Assembly (NCBI GenBank): GCA_951804985.1
Contig: OX638130.1
Coordinates: 120,169,593 to 120,233,592 of the forward strand
Direction: 5' to 3'
DNA: 64,000 nt
Origin: Dryomyza anilis
Taxonomy: Eukaryota; Arthropoda; Insecta; Diptera; Dryomyzidae
Part shown: in pieces, positions 45,649 through 58,537 of the stretch
Layout: each line of letters begins with the position of its first letter
Numbering within the stretch: the stretch's first letter is position 1
Notes under the pieces: generated by a model
Databases searched by the model: none
Told to the model about the DNA's origin: nothing
Seen by the model: only the letters and a program-made list of their open reading frames with translations
Translations under genes and position numbers: made by a program

Positions 45649-45952
45649 TATTTTAATGAAAAAAAATGATACAATTACCCCCTTAAAACGTAAAATGAAT
45701 TGTTTAAAGATACTGAAATTCCAGTGACCGATTTTTTTAAATTAAATAAAAGAAAAAAGGCGACGAAATGAGCAATTAAAAATTGTGAAATCACTAGAAA
45801 TTCTAACGCTAGAAATTCTAACGCGTTTTATAAGGAGGTAAATTAATTGAATAAATTACATTTTTGCTGTTTAATTTTTCATCCTTTTTTTTTAAATTCA
45901 ACCGTTTGTACAAGTTTTAGATATTGGATTTTTTTATGATTTTAGTCTCATG
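45649..45952. other. Intergenic sequence
   Basis: Nothing recognisable beyond a doubled word GAAATTCTAACGC at about 45796-45827. Confidence 0.3.
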
Positions 45953-47258
45953 CACACAGAAAAATTCTCTTTGGCATGAGGTTAATTGAACCAACCTTTC
46001 TTTGTTGCAACTGAAATACATTTGTTGTAACCTCATGTCATTAAAATGAACGTACCATTTTTTACTCTAACCGAAATGTTAGTCCGCGCAACTGCACGTT
46101 CGGTTGTCGTAACGGCAATTCAGTACGTTGTTGTATCAACAACCTCATGTCTATCAAAAGTTCGGTTGCTAGATTTTTGACAACTACTATATTTAAATGC
46201 AGAAATAAAGAAACGTTAAAAATTTTCACAAGTATAAAACGTTAGGAAATTCATTAATTAAATAACATTGCGAAATAAACACACAAAAATAATAAAATAA
46301 CATTGAATTCAATACAAATTGTTCTATAGCTAGTGTAATATAAAATAAATAAAAAGTATGTGACCATATGTGCCAATGGAAATAGTTGTTTTATTTTTTG
46401 GTTATGAAGAAATAAAACCAGTTGGGAAGGTTAGATCACATGGGAAATTTTAAAGTAGCTGTTATTATGATAGTTAGAATTATCAAAATTATAGTCGGTC
46501 TAAGCCGACTATAAATACCCTACACATATATGTGGTTACCATTCCATTGGTATATAGGTCACCAGGGTATACGAATCCTGAAAATAACTACAAACTATCC
46601 ATCTCTAAAGAATTTCCATTCATTTGATAGCCATATTTACAAATGGTTATGTGTACCGAATTTCGATTTTTTTTGGGAACCACAAGTTGTTTAGCCAAAA
46701 ACCATTATTTTCATGTATTTCAGCATGATGTCAATATATATTTGACCAAAAAAGTTTACCTAAGCACGTATACAGTAAAATTGATCTCTATATATAAGTT
46801 TTATATGAGGTATTTGAACATAAGTGGTCGGTTCTCAGGTCACAATAGAAAGATCATGCCAATTTTCTTGTTCAGACAGCTTAGATATATAAGTAATCTA
46901 AATCTAAAGTTTCTAAATCATGATTTCAAACGAACAGACAGACAGACGGACAGACAGACGGACCGACGGGCATCGCAAAATCAGGAGGTCATGCTGATCA
47001 AGAATATATATACTTTTCCATACCGGAGATGCTTCCTTCTGGGTGTTACAAACGGCGTACTAAACTGAATATACCCTTTCACTCTTAGTGTATAACCACA
47101 ACCTCATGGCCACCGAGCATGAGGTTGCCAACCTACTAGGAGGTTGACACAACCGAATTAAGAGGTTGTTGCAACTACTTTATCAGTTATTGCCGCAACC
47201 GAATGATTCAGTAGAGCAATTTAGTTGGTTGCCGCCACAAATTAGTTTTCTGTGTGTG
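45953..47258. mobile_element. Family D element (CACACAGAAAAAT ends, AACCGAA/AGGTTG subrepeats) hosting a DINE-like insert
   Basis: The left end CACACAGAAAAATTCTC and the right end TTAGTTTTCTGTGTGTG are inverted. Both flanks contain many short AACCGAA, GAGGTTG and CAACCTCATG words. The element is split by the family A insert at 46407-47096. Subtracting that leaves about 615 bp. Confidence 0.75.
46407..47096 (+). mobile_element. DINE-like element, family A copy 3 (nested)
   Basis: It begins AAAACCAGTTGGGAAGGTTAG and GATCACATGGGAAATTTTAAAG. The middle has GTCTAAGCCGACTATAAAT and a (GACA)n run with CGGAC interruptions at about 46936-46965. It ends GTATATATACTTTTCCATACCGG-type sequence and CACTCTTAGTGTATA. 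It closely resembles copy 1 at 18.2 kb, indicating recent relatedness. Any open frame across it is incidental. Confidence 0.85.
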
Positions 47259-49431
47259 GTTTAGGTTTCTTTTAAAAAATTAAATAGATATAAAAGGATA
47301 TCAGATTCGAAAACGATATAAATACCTGCGTAAAATATCCATTGATATTGCAAAAATTAATATTAATATTTCGAAACCTAAAAATGACGAACTTTTTTTA
47401 AAGCCTTTGAACGAAGAAAAAAAAATTAAAGCAAAATTTGCAACTTAAGATAGACATTTTTTGTCCTTTGAATACGAGAAAAAAATTCTAAAATTAAAAA
47501 TAAAACGTCTTATGACGTTTTGGAATCAGCATAAAAAGCATATATTGTATCTACCTATACGAGTCTCTTAAGGTTATTAATTCTGTGAAAGTAATCCACG
47601 TATAGGTTACGTATTTTCTTTTCCTTTATCTTCGAGCACAATAACAAGCCATTAATTTTAATTTTCGAATTTCTGAAATGTACGAAATCAATTTAATTAA
47701 TTGTCGTTTGTATCGCTATTGCAAGTAGCTAATTGCAAAAATTAAAAATGTCTCTCAAAAGGATATTGCAATTGATAAGGGGTGTGCGAAGATTTATTTC
47801 TATGTGAGCGGCAATAAATGCCATTGTCAAGAGGTAATAAATTTTAATTAATAGAAATCAAACCGCAAAGACCTTTAAGACAATAAAGCCGATTACATTG
47901 TTAGATAGTGGCGGAATTTAAACATTGATTTTTGAAAATTTAAGTTTCAATAGAATCGATTTTAAAATTTACCTTAGTTTATACTTCCAAAAAAAAAAAG
48001 AAATTTCTCACGCCAGCCTTTATGGCACTCTCTTAATTACAACCAAAACAAGTTCATAGTCAGGATACGAATTCACGCTACAATAACTCGCAGTAATTTT
48101 CGACATTTAAGACTGTCTGTGTTTTTACCAGGTTATTCAGGTATTGCACCACATCTAATTTGAATATTTCCGTAACGTATTTTTGCCCTGAACTTCAAGG
48201 AAACACATGTGCCGACAACCAGAAATCATATGTTTCCTTATATAACAAACAACATAGGGTATATTGTGGAAATAAAAATATATAATAATATTTAGTAGAT
48301 CATGTCCTTAGCTTTGGCAGTGCACGTTACCGGTTTTACTCAGTAACAAATTGCTTTGTACTTTGTACATGGGAAAAGGACCCCTTCGCGGTACTGGTTT
48401 CTTATGTTCGCTCAACAAGCACTCTAGACTACTTTGCTCAAAGTGTTTTCTTGACTTGGTAACGTCCCCGACTGACTTGCAGCAATGTGGCACCATATGT
48501 CACAGGGTGTTGATGAAAGAATTCGGTACCTTTGCTCAAAAGCGCTTCAACTCCGTAGGCATTGTGTTATAATAAAAACAGGTACGATTGAACTTAAAGA
48601 GCACTGAAAGCATTATTAAAGAACAAGTATATCAGGCAATAAAAAATAAATGGAAATATTTCATAGAAATATCCTACATATGTTGTGCTCAATGAGCGAC
48701 ATAGTGTCTGTGATCGTTAATGTATTTTTCCAACACTTGAGTAGTATGTAGTAGCTGGCTTGGAGACATTCCGCTATTGGCTTTTCATATGCACGACGAA
48801 ATGATCCTGCACATCCTACTGATGTTCCTTGCTTTTGTCAATTTATTTGAATGCGATCAGTTTTCACTGTGTTTATTTAGTTTGTTGTGTTTTCTCATCG
48901 TTAAAATGGAGTGTGTGTATGGAACATTTGGTGGGAGTTCGTTTGGGACCTCTGAGAATAACAACAACAGGATGTAGGACACATTAGCGTTCGTTTTTGA
49001 ACAAGCGTCGGTGAATTATGCTTCAGAGGAGTGTTTGAATTTGTACAAACAGCAATAAATCAATTTAAATGCAAGTGTAAACTGAGCTAGAACAAGTCAA
49101 AAACGATTTGAATTTCAAAAAAGGATAATAAAATTTTGAAATTATAAATGTTTCACTAACATTCAAAAGTCTAAGTTTCCTTGTAGAAATGTACACTATT
49201 ATGGTAGACATGATCATTGTAAAATAAAGGTCCAAGGTTTGAAAACCAAACAGTTTTAATTTGGATTTCTCACTTGTTTCAGCTTTGGTTTTTAGTTTTA
49301 TAGCGATACGGTTCCGGCACACTGCTTCCAAATTACGGTTTTGATTTCGATTTTAGTATTAGTCTACTTCATATTGATCATATTTTCTGTATATTGAACA
49401 AAAAAAGCGAATTATTGCTCTGACACAAAAA
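47259..49431. other. Intergenic region
   Basis: Mostly AT-rich. About 48300-48580 is a balanced-composition patch with overlapping open frames on both strands (about 62-73 codons). Neither resembles a known protein. It may be a gene fragment or regulatory DNA. At 49230-49370, CGATACGGTTCCGGC and ACGGTTTTGATTTCG words relate to the repeat near 50.6 kb. Confidence 0.35.
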
Positions 49432-50465
49432 CTGAAAACCAACCAGTAAGGCAGGTTAGGTCACATGGTAAATTTTAAGTAGGGACATTTTGATAGTTAG
49501 TAATAATTATGAAAGTTACAGTCAGACTAAGCTGACTATAAATACCCTTTACATATATAATTATGTGTGCGGTTACCTTTTAAAGTAGTCCAGTGTACCC
49601 CAGTGTTTACGAATCATGAAAATAACTGCAAATTTTCGATCTTGAAAGAATTTGCTTTCATTTGAGTACCCATATGGAAGAATTGGTAAGTGTACGGAAT
49701 TTCGATTTTTTTTTTCGGGCACCACAAGTCGGTTTGCGGAAAAAACAGTATTTTGGTGGGCTAAAAAGTTCACTTCGGGCGGTATAAAGGGAAATTCACC
49801 AGTACTGACATCAAATAATAATAATAGTTTGGCACTACAGTCCTATAAGAACTTAGGCCGAGCTCTCTCACCATTTTGAGCTGTGCGTGTTATATTTGTA
49901 CTCAAAGTGGTGGGACCTACAGTTTATTGCCGAATCCGAACGGCGGGTGAGAGCTTTTCATAGGCAATGTTTTACTCTCGTAGGTTTGCCATTTACTGCC
50001 GAGAGGTAACGCGGTATAGAAAAATGTTTCTATGAAAAGATGTTGTTAGCCCCAGTCCAGGTTTGTACCGGGGATCTTTCGACTCGCAGTCCAACGCACT
50101 AACCACTGAGCTACCGCGGCTACAAAGTACTGACATCTACTGCGGGTATAAGAGGCCACCTATTTTCAAATATAAGGTATTTGATTGTAGGTGGTCGGTA
50201 ACAATCGACCGATCATGCCCGTTTTCTTTTTCAGACAGCATAGCTATATAAGTAATCTATATTTAGAGTTTTGTTGATCTATCTCTTTTAGTTTTCCTGT
50301 AATCGTGATTTCAATATCCAGGCGGACAAACGGACATAGCTAAATCGATGCAGAAGGTCATGTTGTTCAATAATATATATATACTTTTACATACCGGATA
50401 TTCTTTCTTCTGAATGTTACAAAAGTCGTACCAAACTTAAAATATTCTTTCACTCTTATTGTAGT
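49432..50465 (+). mobile_element. DINE-like element, family A copy 4, decayed and interrupted by a SINE
   Basis: The left part has GAAAACCAACCAGTAAGGC, TTAGGTCACATGGTAAATTTT and AGACTAAGCTGACTATAAAT. After the SINE (49813-50125) it resumes with GTGGTCGGTAACAATCGACC, GGCGGACAAACGGACATAGC, CATACCGGATATTC and TTTCACTCTTATTGTAG. Many substitutions show it is older than copies 1-3. Confidence 0.8.
49813..50125 (-). mobile_element. tRNA-derived SINE, copy 2, with 12-bp target site duplication
   Basis: On the minus strand the head reads TAGCCGCGGTAGCTCAGTGG (A box included), then a B-box variant GGTACAAACC, a ~215-bp body matching 8338-8627, and an (ATT)n tail (49815-49826). The 12-bp sequence AGTACTGACATC flanks it exactly, at 49801-49812 and 50126-50137. 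This is the mark of LINE-mediated retroposition. It lies inside a family A element, giving relative ages. Confidence 0.93.
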
Positions 50466-51843
50466 GTATAATTACTTAAATATTTAAACTACAATGTTAA
50501 TATAAAATTAAAAAATCGGCATAAAATCGTAATTGCATATATTGGTTTTTGATTTAACTTTATTCCAGATTTTAGTACAACAAGATTAAACGGATATCAA
50601 CTTCGATTACGGTTTCGATCACTGGTTCTGTCAAGGTTAATGTTCCGGTGCTGGACCTTAAACAATATTTACTAGGTTTAATTAAAGTCTTTGAAGGAAA
50701 TTTACCCAATTAGGATAAACATGATCATTGCTGGGTTGCGATCAATTATTGAAACTCGATTTCGGTTTTCTGTCTCGGTTTGATTTCAGTTTTAAGTACT
50801 ATAATGAAAGGATCGCAAGTTAAGGCCTGAATATATAATTTTTTATATTAATCTTTATATATGTTCATATTTTCAGTATCTTGAACAAAACACGGTTTTT
50901 GCAATGACACAAAAATTAAAAAACATTAACTAATAATTTTAAAATCGGTATAAAATCGATTTCTGTATAACAGTTTTAAGAGATATCGTGTCTCGATTAA
51001 TGTTTCAATAATAGTTTATGTCAGGTTTAAAAATTCAAGGACCTTATACAATTTCTACTAAGGTTATTACAAAGTGCTCTCAGTTCACGGTATAAAAACC
51101 ATGTGTAGTATAAAGCAAAACCTGAACAATAGTTAATCACATGATCGCTAACATTACGTTGGTGACTTTGTCCTTGACGAGCAATACTTTATGCTGGCTT
51201 TTATACTTTTTGGCTTTTTTATAAAAAAAATATATTTTTTTTTTGTTATTTTTGACTGTCGTTTCCACTCTGTACTCCAACAACAACTTGCTGTCTTAAG
51301 GTGCTTTTTTTGTCCGGGCACTGTTTTTGCAATTGTTTGTCGAAAGGTCCTTGCAGTGTGCATGCACCATGCTATATTTTATACCCCTATACAACCCCTT
51401 TTTATGCTGCTCAAAATTTATTTAGATTCGTCGCCGTCGCCGTCACATGAATGCGTCAAAATTCTCCCCTATAGATTGAGGCGGTAGCGAATGTTGTGTG
51501 CGCCATGGGTTGCGATCGCGATTTGCGCAAAATAATTTAATAAAAGGTCCTTTTGAAGTATATATGAAGTATGAATTATTGCTTTATATGTAATCATATA
51601 AAGTATATAGACACGTTTTTGTTATGTATTTCGATGATCGCATATATGTTTAAATTATTTTTTTATATTTGGGATTTTCATTTTAGAGGTTCGTTAGTGG
51701 GTTTTCAGAAGTATGATTAGTATTTTGATGGATTTAAATACTGTATGATCGGATACATCGTGTACAAATTTTTATAACATGCTGGTCTCGTTTGTTTTGA
51801 TATATCGGAAAAAACTGTTGTTAATTCCTACTTCATTTTAATC
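50466..51843. other. Intergenic sequence with a partial ~440-bp duplication (about 50500-51060)
   Basis: AAAATCGGCATAAAATCG near 50512 recurs as AAAATCGGTATAAAATCG near 50941. GGACCTTAAACAATATTTACTAGG near 50655 recurs as GGACCTTATACAATTTCTACTAAGG near 51040. This suggests an old tandem or dispersed repeat. A balanced patch lies at 51240-51490 without a recognisable gene. Confidence 0.4.
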
Positions 51844-51957
51844 TTAGTAGAAATTGACCCTATTATGAAAGACATGGTCATGACCAAATCATGATTGTCA
51901 TGTAACTATATGACAGGTTATAAATACAATGATCGGACCCTATTACAATTTCTACTA
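51844..51957. mobile_element. Short MITE with TAGTAGAAATTG terminal inverted repeats
   Basis: The left end TAGTAGAAATTGACCC and the right end (minus strand) TAGTAGAAATTGTAATAGGG enclose about 114 bp with GGTCATGACC and ATCATGATTGTC words. The same terminus family is seen at 61834-62287 and as solo words near 26865 and 51050. Confidence 0.7.
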
Positions 51958-54639
51958 TGGGCAACTTATGAATATCCCTAGTAGATATTATAGATATAAT
52001 ATACAGGATCGGAAACTGATCATTGCATTCTTGCTTTATCTATCTTCTTGAATAGGGTACACTTCTACTAGGGGTTTTGAGGAAAAATCACTGTAATATA
52101 CATAAAACGACCCGAGACAAAATTTATAGCATATTTTATGAATATTTTTTTATAGCATATTTTATGAACAGACATATAAATGGAAGTTTGTGGGAAGTGT
52201 ATGGCAGATTATCAAATTGTATAGAATTTTAAAGTCAAATTCCCGGCATATTTTGGAAACGGTCACCTGAGTCTGCTTGACATCTTTCTATAAAATCCAG
52301 AGACAAAATTTCTGGCATTTTTCAGGAATAATTCGAAAATATTTCCGAAAAACACGCAGATAAATGGAAGATTTTCGTAAGTGTATAGCATGTCCTCAAA
52401 TTTTATATAATTTTATTAGCAGATTCACGGCATATTTTGGATACGGGTAAAAAACAGACAGCTTGTGATAAAAAATATCGAAAAAATGTTTCTAAACTGC
52501 ATCGATCCTGCCAAAAATGTTGTCTGTGGTGATTTTATTGAATGAATTTTCAATTTTCTTTTCATTTCTATATATTTGAAACATAAAAACTGTTAACAAC
52601 ACCATATGCCATCGAGCCGAGATCGACTCACACTCGTCTCTTATTAAATCAATCAAGCGTAGGGCTAAAGTGTTTCGTGCGCCTGCTGTTGGTAGCACTT
52701 CGAGGATCAGAAATCACACTTGCAGGATAAAATTAGCTTTGTAATTTGAGAGCTCAGTGCACATCAAACAACGAAAAACGGAAAAAATATATGTGAAAGT
52801 GCAACGAAATTCTGACTGAATAAATCTGTAGTTGGATGGCATGGTCATGGAAGTGACTACTTGTCGTCGCCTCAAGTAGAATGCACTTCACATAAGAGCT
52901 ACCGCGCGCGTACAATACGTAGCCTTATGGTAGACCTAGAAAATGTTCAAAACATTTGTGTTGCCATAAATTTTGACATTTTGATCCTGTGCGCGAAGAG
53001 TCCTTGTAACATGTAGAATTACTTCCGCTGCTATAAACGTTATAAGTATTTTGAAAAAGATTCTCAAAGATTTCTAAAGACTCGACTCGTTTCAAAGTCA
53101 CTATGAATTATTGTGAACAAATAAATATATATATTTTTTAATTCAATTCAATCAAAATATATCAAATTTTATCAGGCAGAATGAGCACAAGATTATATAT
53201 TATGTTTTAGAAATGCATTATTCAACTTCAATTGAGCTCTTTTATGTGCACAACAAAATTTTCAACTCTTTTATTCTTTTATGGAATTTCTGTGCCATGC
53301 TCCTACAATAATCGTTTTATTTGAACAGCTGCATTTTTAACAATCATGTTTTGCCTTTATGTTCTATATACATTGAAAACCTATTTATTCGAAAATTGTA
53401 TTGTCAACTAAAGCCAAATATAATTTACGCCTGACTTGCGCTCTAATAATGTTTTATTAACTTATAAAAATATTCTTTTGAATCCACCCTCAATTGTGGC
53501 ATAATTTCAATTATTCTGCACCCTATGCATAGACAAAATGTTGTAGCTAATTTTGATCGATCAGTCTGTCAGTCGGGGGTACTATGGATTGATAATAGGG
53601 TTCATTATGCATAGAACCAACTTAACCTCAATCACGATCAGTGAGTATTATGTTAATTATTTACGCGGTTTGCTTCCAAAGTGGCCTATTTTGAAGGTTT
53701 TATTGAACAATTTAAATCATAATTTAATTTTAATACATAATGGTTCTCAAGGGATCACTATATGTGTGATAAACAATATTTGAAACAATTCATCTTACAA
53801 AAAATTCAACTTACAATCTAGAAATCGATTTGTATAATTAGGGATCGCTGATCCCCAATATGAATTGATTTAATATGCTGTATCACGTCTGCATTAAACG
53901 CTATTTGCTGTTAAATTTTAGAAATCATAGTGTTTAAAACCATTTTAAGAGAGGTGGGTTGATTTAAACTTAGATTCTAAAGGGGTTACATGGTTTAAGG
54001 ACCCAGCATTATTTTCACCGAAGACAATATGATAGTTTTCTCAAGCAATTTCCATTTATAGATAATGGAATGGTTTAAACCAGTGGGCAGAGATAAAGGT
54101 TATTAACATTTTCGGAGGTTCCTGAATAACTCTCATAAAATAACATTTATTAAATAAATTTGTGAAAGCACAAACATTACAGAAAACAAAAAAAGAAACT
54201 GTTTTGGTCTGATAGAAACGTTAATTTTTGAAAATTTTCGGTTTCGGTCTGTGGAATACCTTTATTTTTTGAAAATATTTCGTTTTCGGTCTAAGAGAAA
54301 CCTTTATTTTTGATAAATTTCGGTTTCGTTTAAACCCCTATATATAAATTATAACAACATGTATCTCTCATTAGTAATTTTTGAGAAGCAGAGAAGCGTT
54401 GATGCACCATTCACTTTTCAGATGACTCCCAATATTTCTGAACAAAAGACTGATGGTAACTTTTGATTAAAAATTTGGGTTTATATATAAATAAAACCCT
54501 AAAACAGGGATGTCCATCTGAAAAAATATCGATGTTTTGGTCGATATAATACATTGACTCGTTACATCGATGTTTCCGTTGTATCGAAACGATACAACAT
54601 TTTTTGGGCGATAAAACTACGTAATGTTCGAATGTTTAT
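51958..54639. other. Intergenic region
   Basis: No gene is seen. 52100-52480 contains two diverged blocks about 170 bp apart (GACAAAATTTATAGCATATTTTATG and GACAAAATTTCTGGCATTTTTC, each followed by AGATAAATGGAAG or CATATAAATGGAAG), an old duplication. 54090-54135 repeats the block near 18110. A balanced patch at 52590-52990 is unassigned. Confidence 0.35.
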
Positions 54640-55830
54640 TCCACCTAAAAAAATTATTCGACAAAAACGTCAATGTTCGAAAAATTCAAAAAAAAAAAAA
54701 TTGGTGCGATAAAAATAACGTAATGGTCGAAAACAATATTTTCCATAAAAAAAATGTATTCGACTAAAACAACAATGTTGTAAAAAAAATTTTTGGACGA
54801 CAAAAACAAGGCAATGTTTCCAAAAAAGAGTATTCGACAAATACAACAATGTTCGAAAAATTTTGCAGAAAAAAAATTTGGACATAATTTTTTTTTGTAA
54901 TTTCGAAACCACCATCCAAAAAAAAATATATTCGTCAAAAACCACTATGTTCGAATATTTTCGAAAATAAAATGTTGTTCAAACATAACATTTGAACAAA
55001 ATAAAATTTATTTTTTTTTTGGAGCGATAAAAATAACGTATTTTTCGAAAATAATATCTTCCATAAAAAAAAATTATTCGACTAAACAAAAATCTTCGAA
55101 AATTTTCGAAAAAAATATTTCAAAATTTTGTGGATGACGAATATCTTCCATCAAAAAAAAAACGTATTCGACTTTAACAACAATGTTCCAAATTTTGGAA
55201 AAAAATTTAAACAAAAAAAGTTTATTCGACAAAAACAATGTACGAAAAATTTTGCCAAAAAAAAAATTTGGTCGAGAAATTGTTTTTATAATGTTCGAAA
55301 CCACTATTTTTCAAAAAAAAAATAAATCGACAAAAACAACTATGTTCGAATATTTTCGAAAATAAAATGTTCAAAAATAACATTTGTGCGAAAAAAAAAT
55401 TTTTAAATTTTATTTTTGGTGCCATAAAAATAACGTAATTTTCAAAAACAATATCTTCCATAAAAAACAATTATTCGACTAAAACAAAAATGTTCGAAAA
55501 AATAAATTTAAATCACAAAAACAACGTAATGTTTCCAAAAAAAAGAGTATTCGACTAAAACAACAGTGTACGAAAAATTTCGCAAAAAAAATTTATGACG
55601 AAAAATTGTTTTTGTATTGTTCGAAATCACTATTTTCCAAAAAAAAAGTATTCGACAAAAACAACTATGTTCGAAAATTTTCGAAAAAAAAAATTTGTTC
55701 AAAAATAACATTTAGACGACAATAACAACGCAATAGTCGAAATCATCAAAATAAAAAAAAACGACAATAATAATACTATATTCGAAAAAGTTCGAAAAGA
55801 AAAATTGTTAAACAAATGTTTTGGAGATAC
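54640..55830. repeat. Degenerate ATTCGACAAAAACAACAATGTTCGAAAA array with ~310-bp higher-order period
   Basis: Short words (TTCGACTAAAACAACAATG, TTCGAAAATTTTCGAAAA, CGATAAAAATAACGTAAT, TCTTCCATAAAAAAAA) recur many times. Larger blocks repeat with spacings of about 310-320 bp (for example 54742, 55060, then 55150, 55457). Many AT-only frames on both strands are by-products. No gene is seen. Confidence 0.8.
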
Positions 55831-56019
55831 ACTATGTTACGAGATTCGAAACAATAATCTAAATGGAATTCGGGGGAACATTGGAGATCAAAATCGAGAT
55901 GTATGAATGATAACAAAATATGACAAAATATAAATTATGGTCGTGATTAGAAACTTTACTAAGGAGAGATTAAAAAGAAAATAATATACACGACATAATA
56001 TTTGATTTGAAAATATATA

Positions 56020-56377
56020 TAAAAAGAAATAATCGACGTAAATATAGCAACAGATATTAATTGCATTCATTAATCAGTCCAGCAATGAAATTCACTAATT
56101 TAATGAAAAAATTTGCTAATCTTCGTTATATAAGCAATTGCGTTCGCTAATATGAATGCAGCAAATAATTTGGTTAGCGCAATTTTATCAAATATAATTG
56201 CTGAAACTGCGCCGACTAATTAATTTGCTGCATTGACGTACAAATATTCATTTTAACAAACGGAGTTGCTGATTTAACAAAAAATAGCAAATGTTTAGTG
56301 AATTTAATTGCTGGATTGATTAATGAATGCAATTAATATCGGTTGCTTAATTTACGTCGATTATTTTTTTCTGTGTA
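56020..56377. mobile_element. Palindromic MITE, ~350 bp, with ~65-bp inverted ends
   Basis: The left arm AATCGACGTAAATATAGCAAC plus ATATTAATTGCATTCATTAATC is mirrored on the right by GATTAATGAATGCAATTAATAT and ATTTACGTCGATTATTTTTTTC. The interior repeats AATTTGCTAA/TTAGCAAA words. The right end abuts TTTTTTTCTGTGTAC, like the ends of other fold-backs here. Confidence 0.85.
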
Positions 56378-58537
56378 CAAAATTCTATATACCTGTACTG
56401 AAGAAAGTTTTCTTATAAAGAATAAATAAAAGTCCTATAGAGATATTTATTACAAAGTGGTTTGGACGCTTTGAGACAGGATTCGAAATGGGAAACAGTA
56501 TCAGATTCGGTGAAAATTCGGGAACACTATTAAAATTGATGACCAATCACTTGATTTCTGTAGATTATGTAGAAGTGGTCCTGTTTATAACTTAAACTAT
56601 GGAGATTTGTACAATTGTGTTTTTATTTTAGATTAAAATAAAATATAATGCCATGTTCCAGCTATCGATCGAATTCTGATCGAGTTTCATATAAAATATG
56701 TAAACAAATGGTTTTGTCTCAATATAAAATATAAAAATAATGTTTTCCAAACGAATCCCAAACGTTCAAATCAAACCAAATCAAACATATTGAATTTATT
56801 TGAAAAATAAAATTTTGTACAACGACGTTTGTTTACAAATTTTCATATGAAAATCGACCAAAATTTGATCGAAAACTGCTTCGACTTTTGCAATAAATTG
56901 AAACTCTTTTCTCTTAATGACCAATTCAAAAACCATATAAAATTCCACTACAAAATTTAAATAAAAACTCAGCAGTCGCGTGCCCAACGTGTGCTCATCC
57001 GCGAAATTACCAGAACAAAGGATCATTTCCGCATTTCCATTACAAAAACTGAAAAACTTGTTAGAATTTCTATAGTATTTCACTGTGACTCGTCGCCTGA
57101 GGCCACGTACCACGTAAATTCACCCTCGAACATCAATCTTGTTCAAAAATTACACAACATCGGGCAATTGCAACGGGCAAAACTAAAAATCGAAAAACGA
57201 ATTCCAATAGAAAAAAACACGTTTCATTAATATGAATCGACGAGTCAGCAAAGAGTCCTGCATAAGTAGAAATTAAAAAAAAATGTATTTTCAAAAAAAC
57301 TTTCTTCAACTTCCCCTTGAGCAACAATTGTTATTGCTTTTATTGTTGTTGCTGTTGTTGTTGCATTCTATACACCCCTGCGGCACTAATGGTGTAACGT
57401 CCACGTACCAAAAACCTACTATTAAACCAACAACACAAACAACAACTATACGCATAGTTATAAAAATTTCCGAAAAAAATCAATTTAATTCCATGGCAGG
57501 ACAAAAGAATCAACGCTGTCATCCATCCAGCGAGCGAGCAACAGTACCAGCTACAACAATAATCGAAATGCGGCATGTATCCCATAAGCATGCCACGATC
57601 TTCGGGTACACCTAGGGTTACGTTGCGTTACCTTAACGCCTAGCCTGTTTTGCTGGCCTAGCGAAAAACATCTGCTCCTGCTGCAATCCCTCAAAAGTGA
57701 GCGCACGATCAACCCCCGAATTGAGTCGAGTCGAACGAACTGCGAGGCACAGCCATAAAATGTCCAATGGGCTCTGATGAATGACATTAATTCCAATGCA
57801 TTAAAAATTCGCCCAACACATGCACGCTTTGAACAGTGCAGATAAAGGATCAAAATTCGTTTGAGCACCGTTATTAGAAGGACTTTTCGAGCACTCAGAT
57901 TATGTAAGCGTGTGTCTGTGTTTTTTTTTTTTGGTAGATTGGGTGTATTTGTTAAAAAACCTATATATTTTATTTTTGTCCATTGTCTAAATACTGATTG
58001 CATTCCGCATATGTTTGCATTTCTGATTTAATCAAAAGTGATCCTTGAAATAAATAGATTATATTTTTTTTTTTGTAAAATAACATCATTTTAAATAGGG
58101 TGGCGAGAGGGCGCACAGTGGAACACTTTAAGTGTATGGCTGCAAAAGTTTATTTTAAAAGTCTGCTTAGTAAATACATCCAATAATTTATAGTTTTAAA
58201 AATACCTTCATACTGCAGAACTATTTGATTTAATTTTATATACTTCTAAAACGTTCTCAAAAGTCAGTAAAAATATCAAGGATTGCTAATAGGAATTATT
58301 AATAATCTGAAGAGACCGTGACAATAAGGAGGTAACTCTCCTTTTTTTCGAATTGTAGTTTGATATGTAGTAGGTATTCTCATGATGATCTCTTTGTATT
58401 AAACATATCTGATATTGCAATAACTATGTACTATAAATTTTTTAATATTCCTATATTGTAGTGATTTGTGGAAATTTTTAACTTTTAAATGTGTTTATTT
58501 CAGAATAAACTTTTAGACGGTCTCACAATTATCATAT
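56378..58537. other. Intergenic region, partly balanced composition (56960-57900)
   Basis: A non-repetitive, less AT-rich interval at about 56960-57900 contains (TTG)n-like runs at 57333-57363 and CGAACGAACTGCGAGGCAC-type sequence near 57731. Several frames (57283-57615 plus, 57551-58003 minus) lack recognisable protein features. Possible regulatory DNA or a non-coding exon. Not assigned. Confidence 0.35.

Noticed and set aside
57283..58003. Frames of 110 and 150 codons in the 57-58 kb island
   Set aside because: Composition is dominated by TTG/CAA runs or lacks any motif. They overlap each other on opposite strands, and no splice or promoter evidence favours either.
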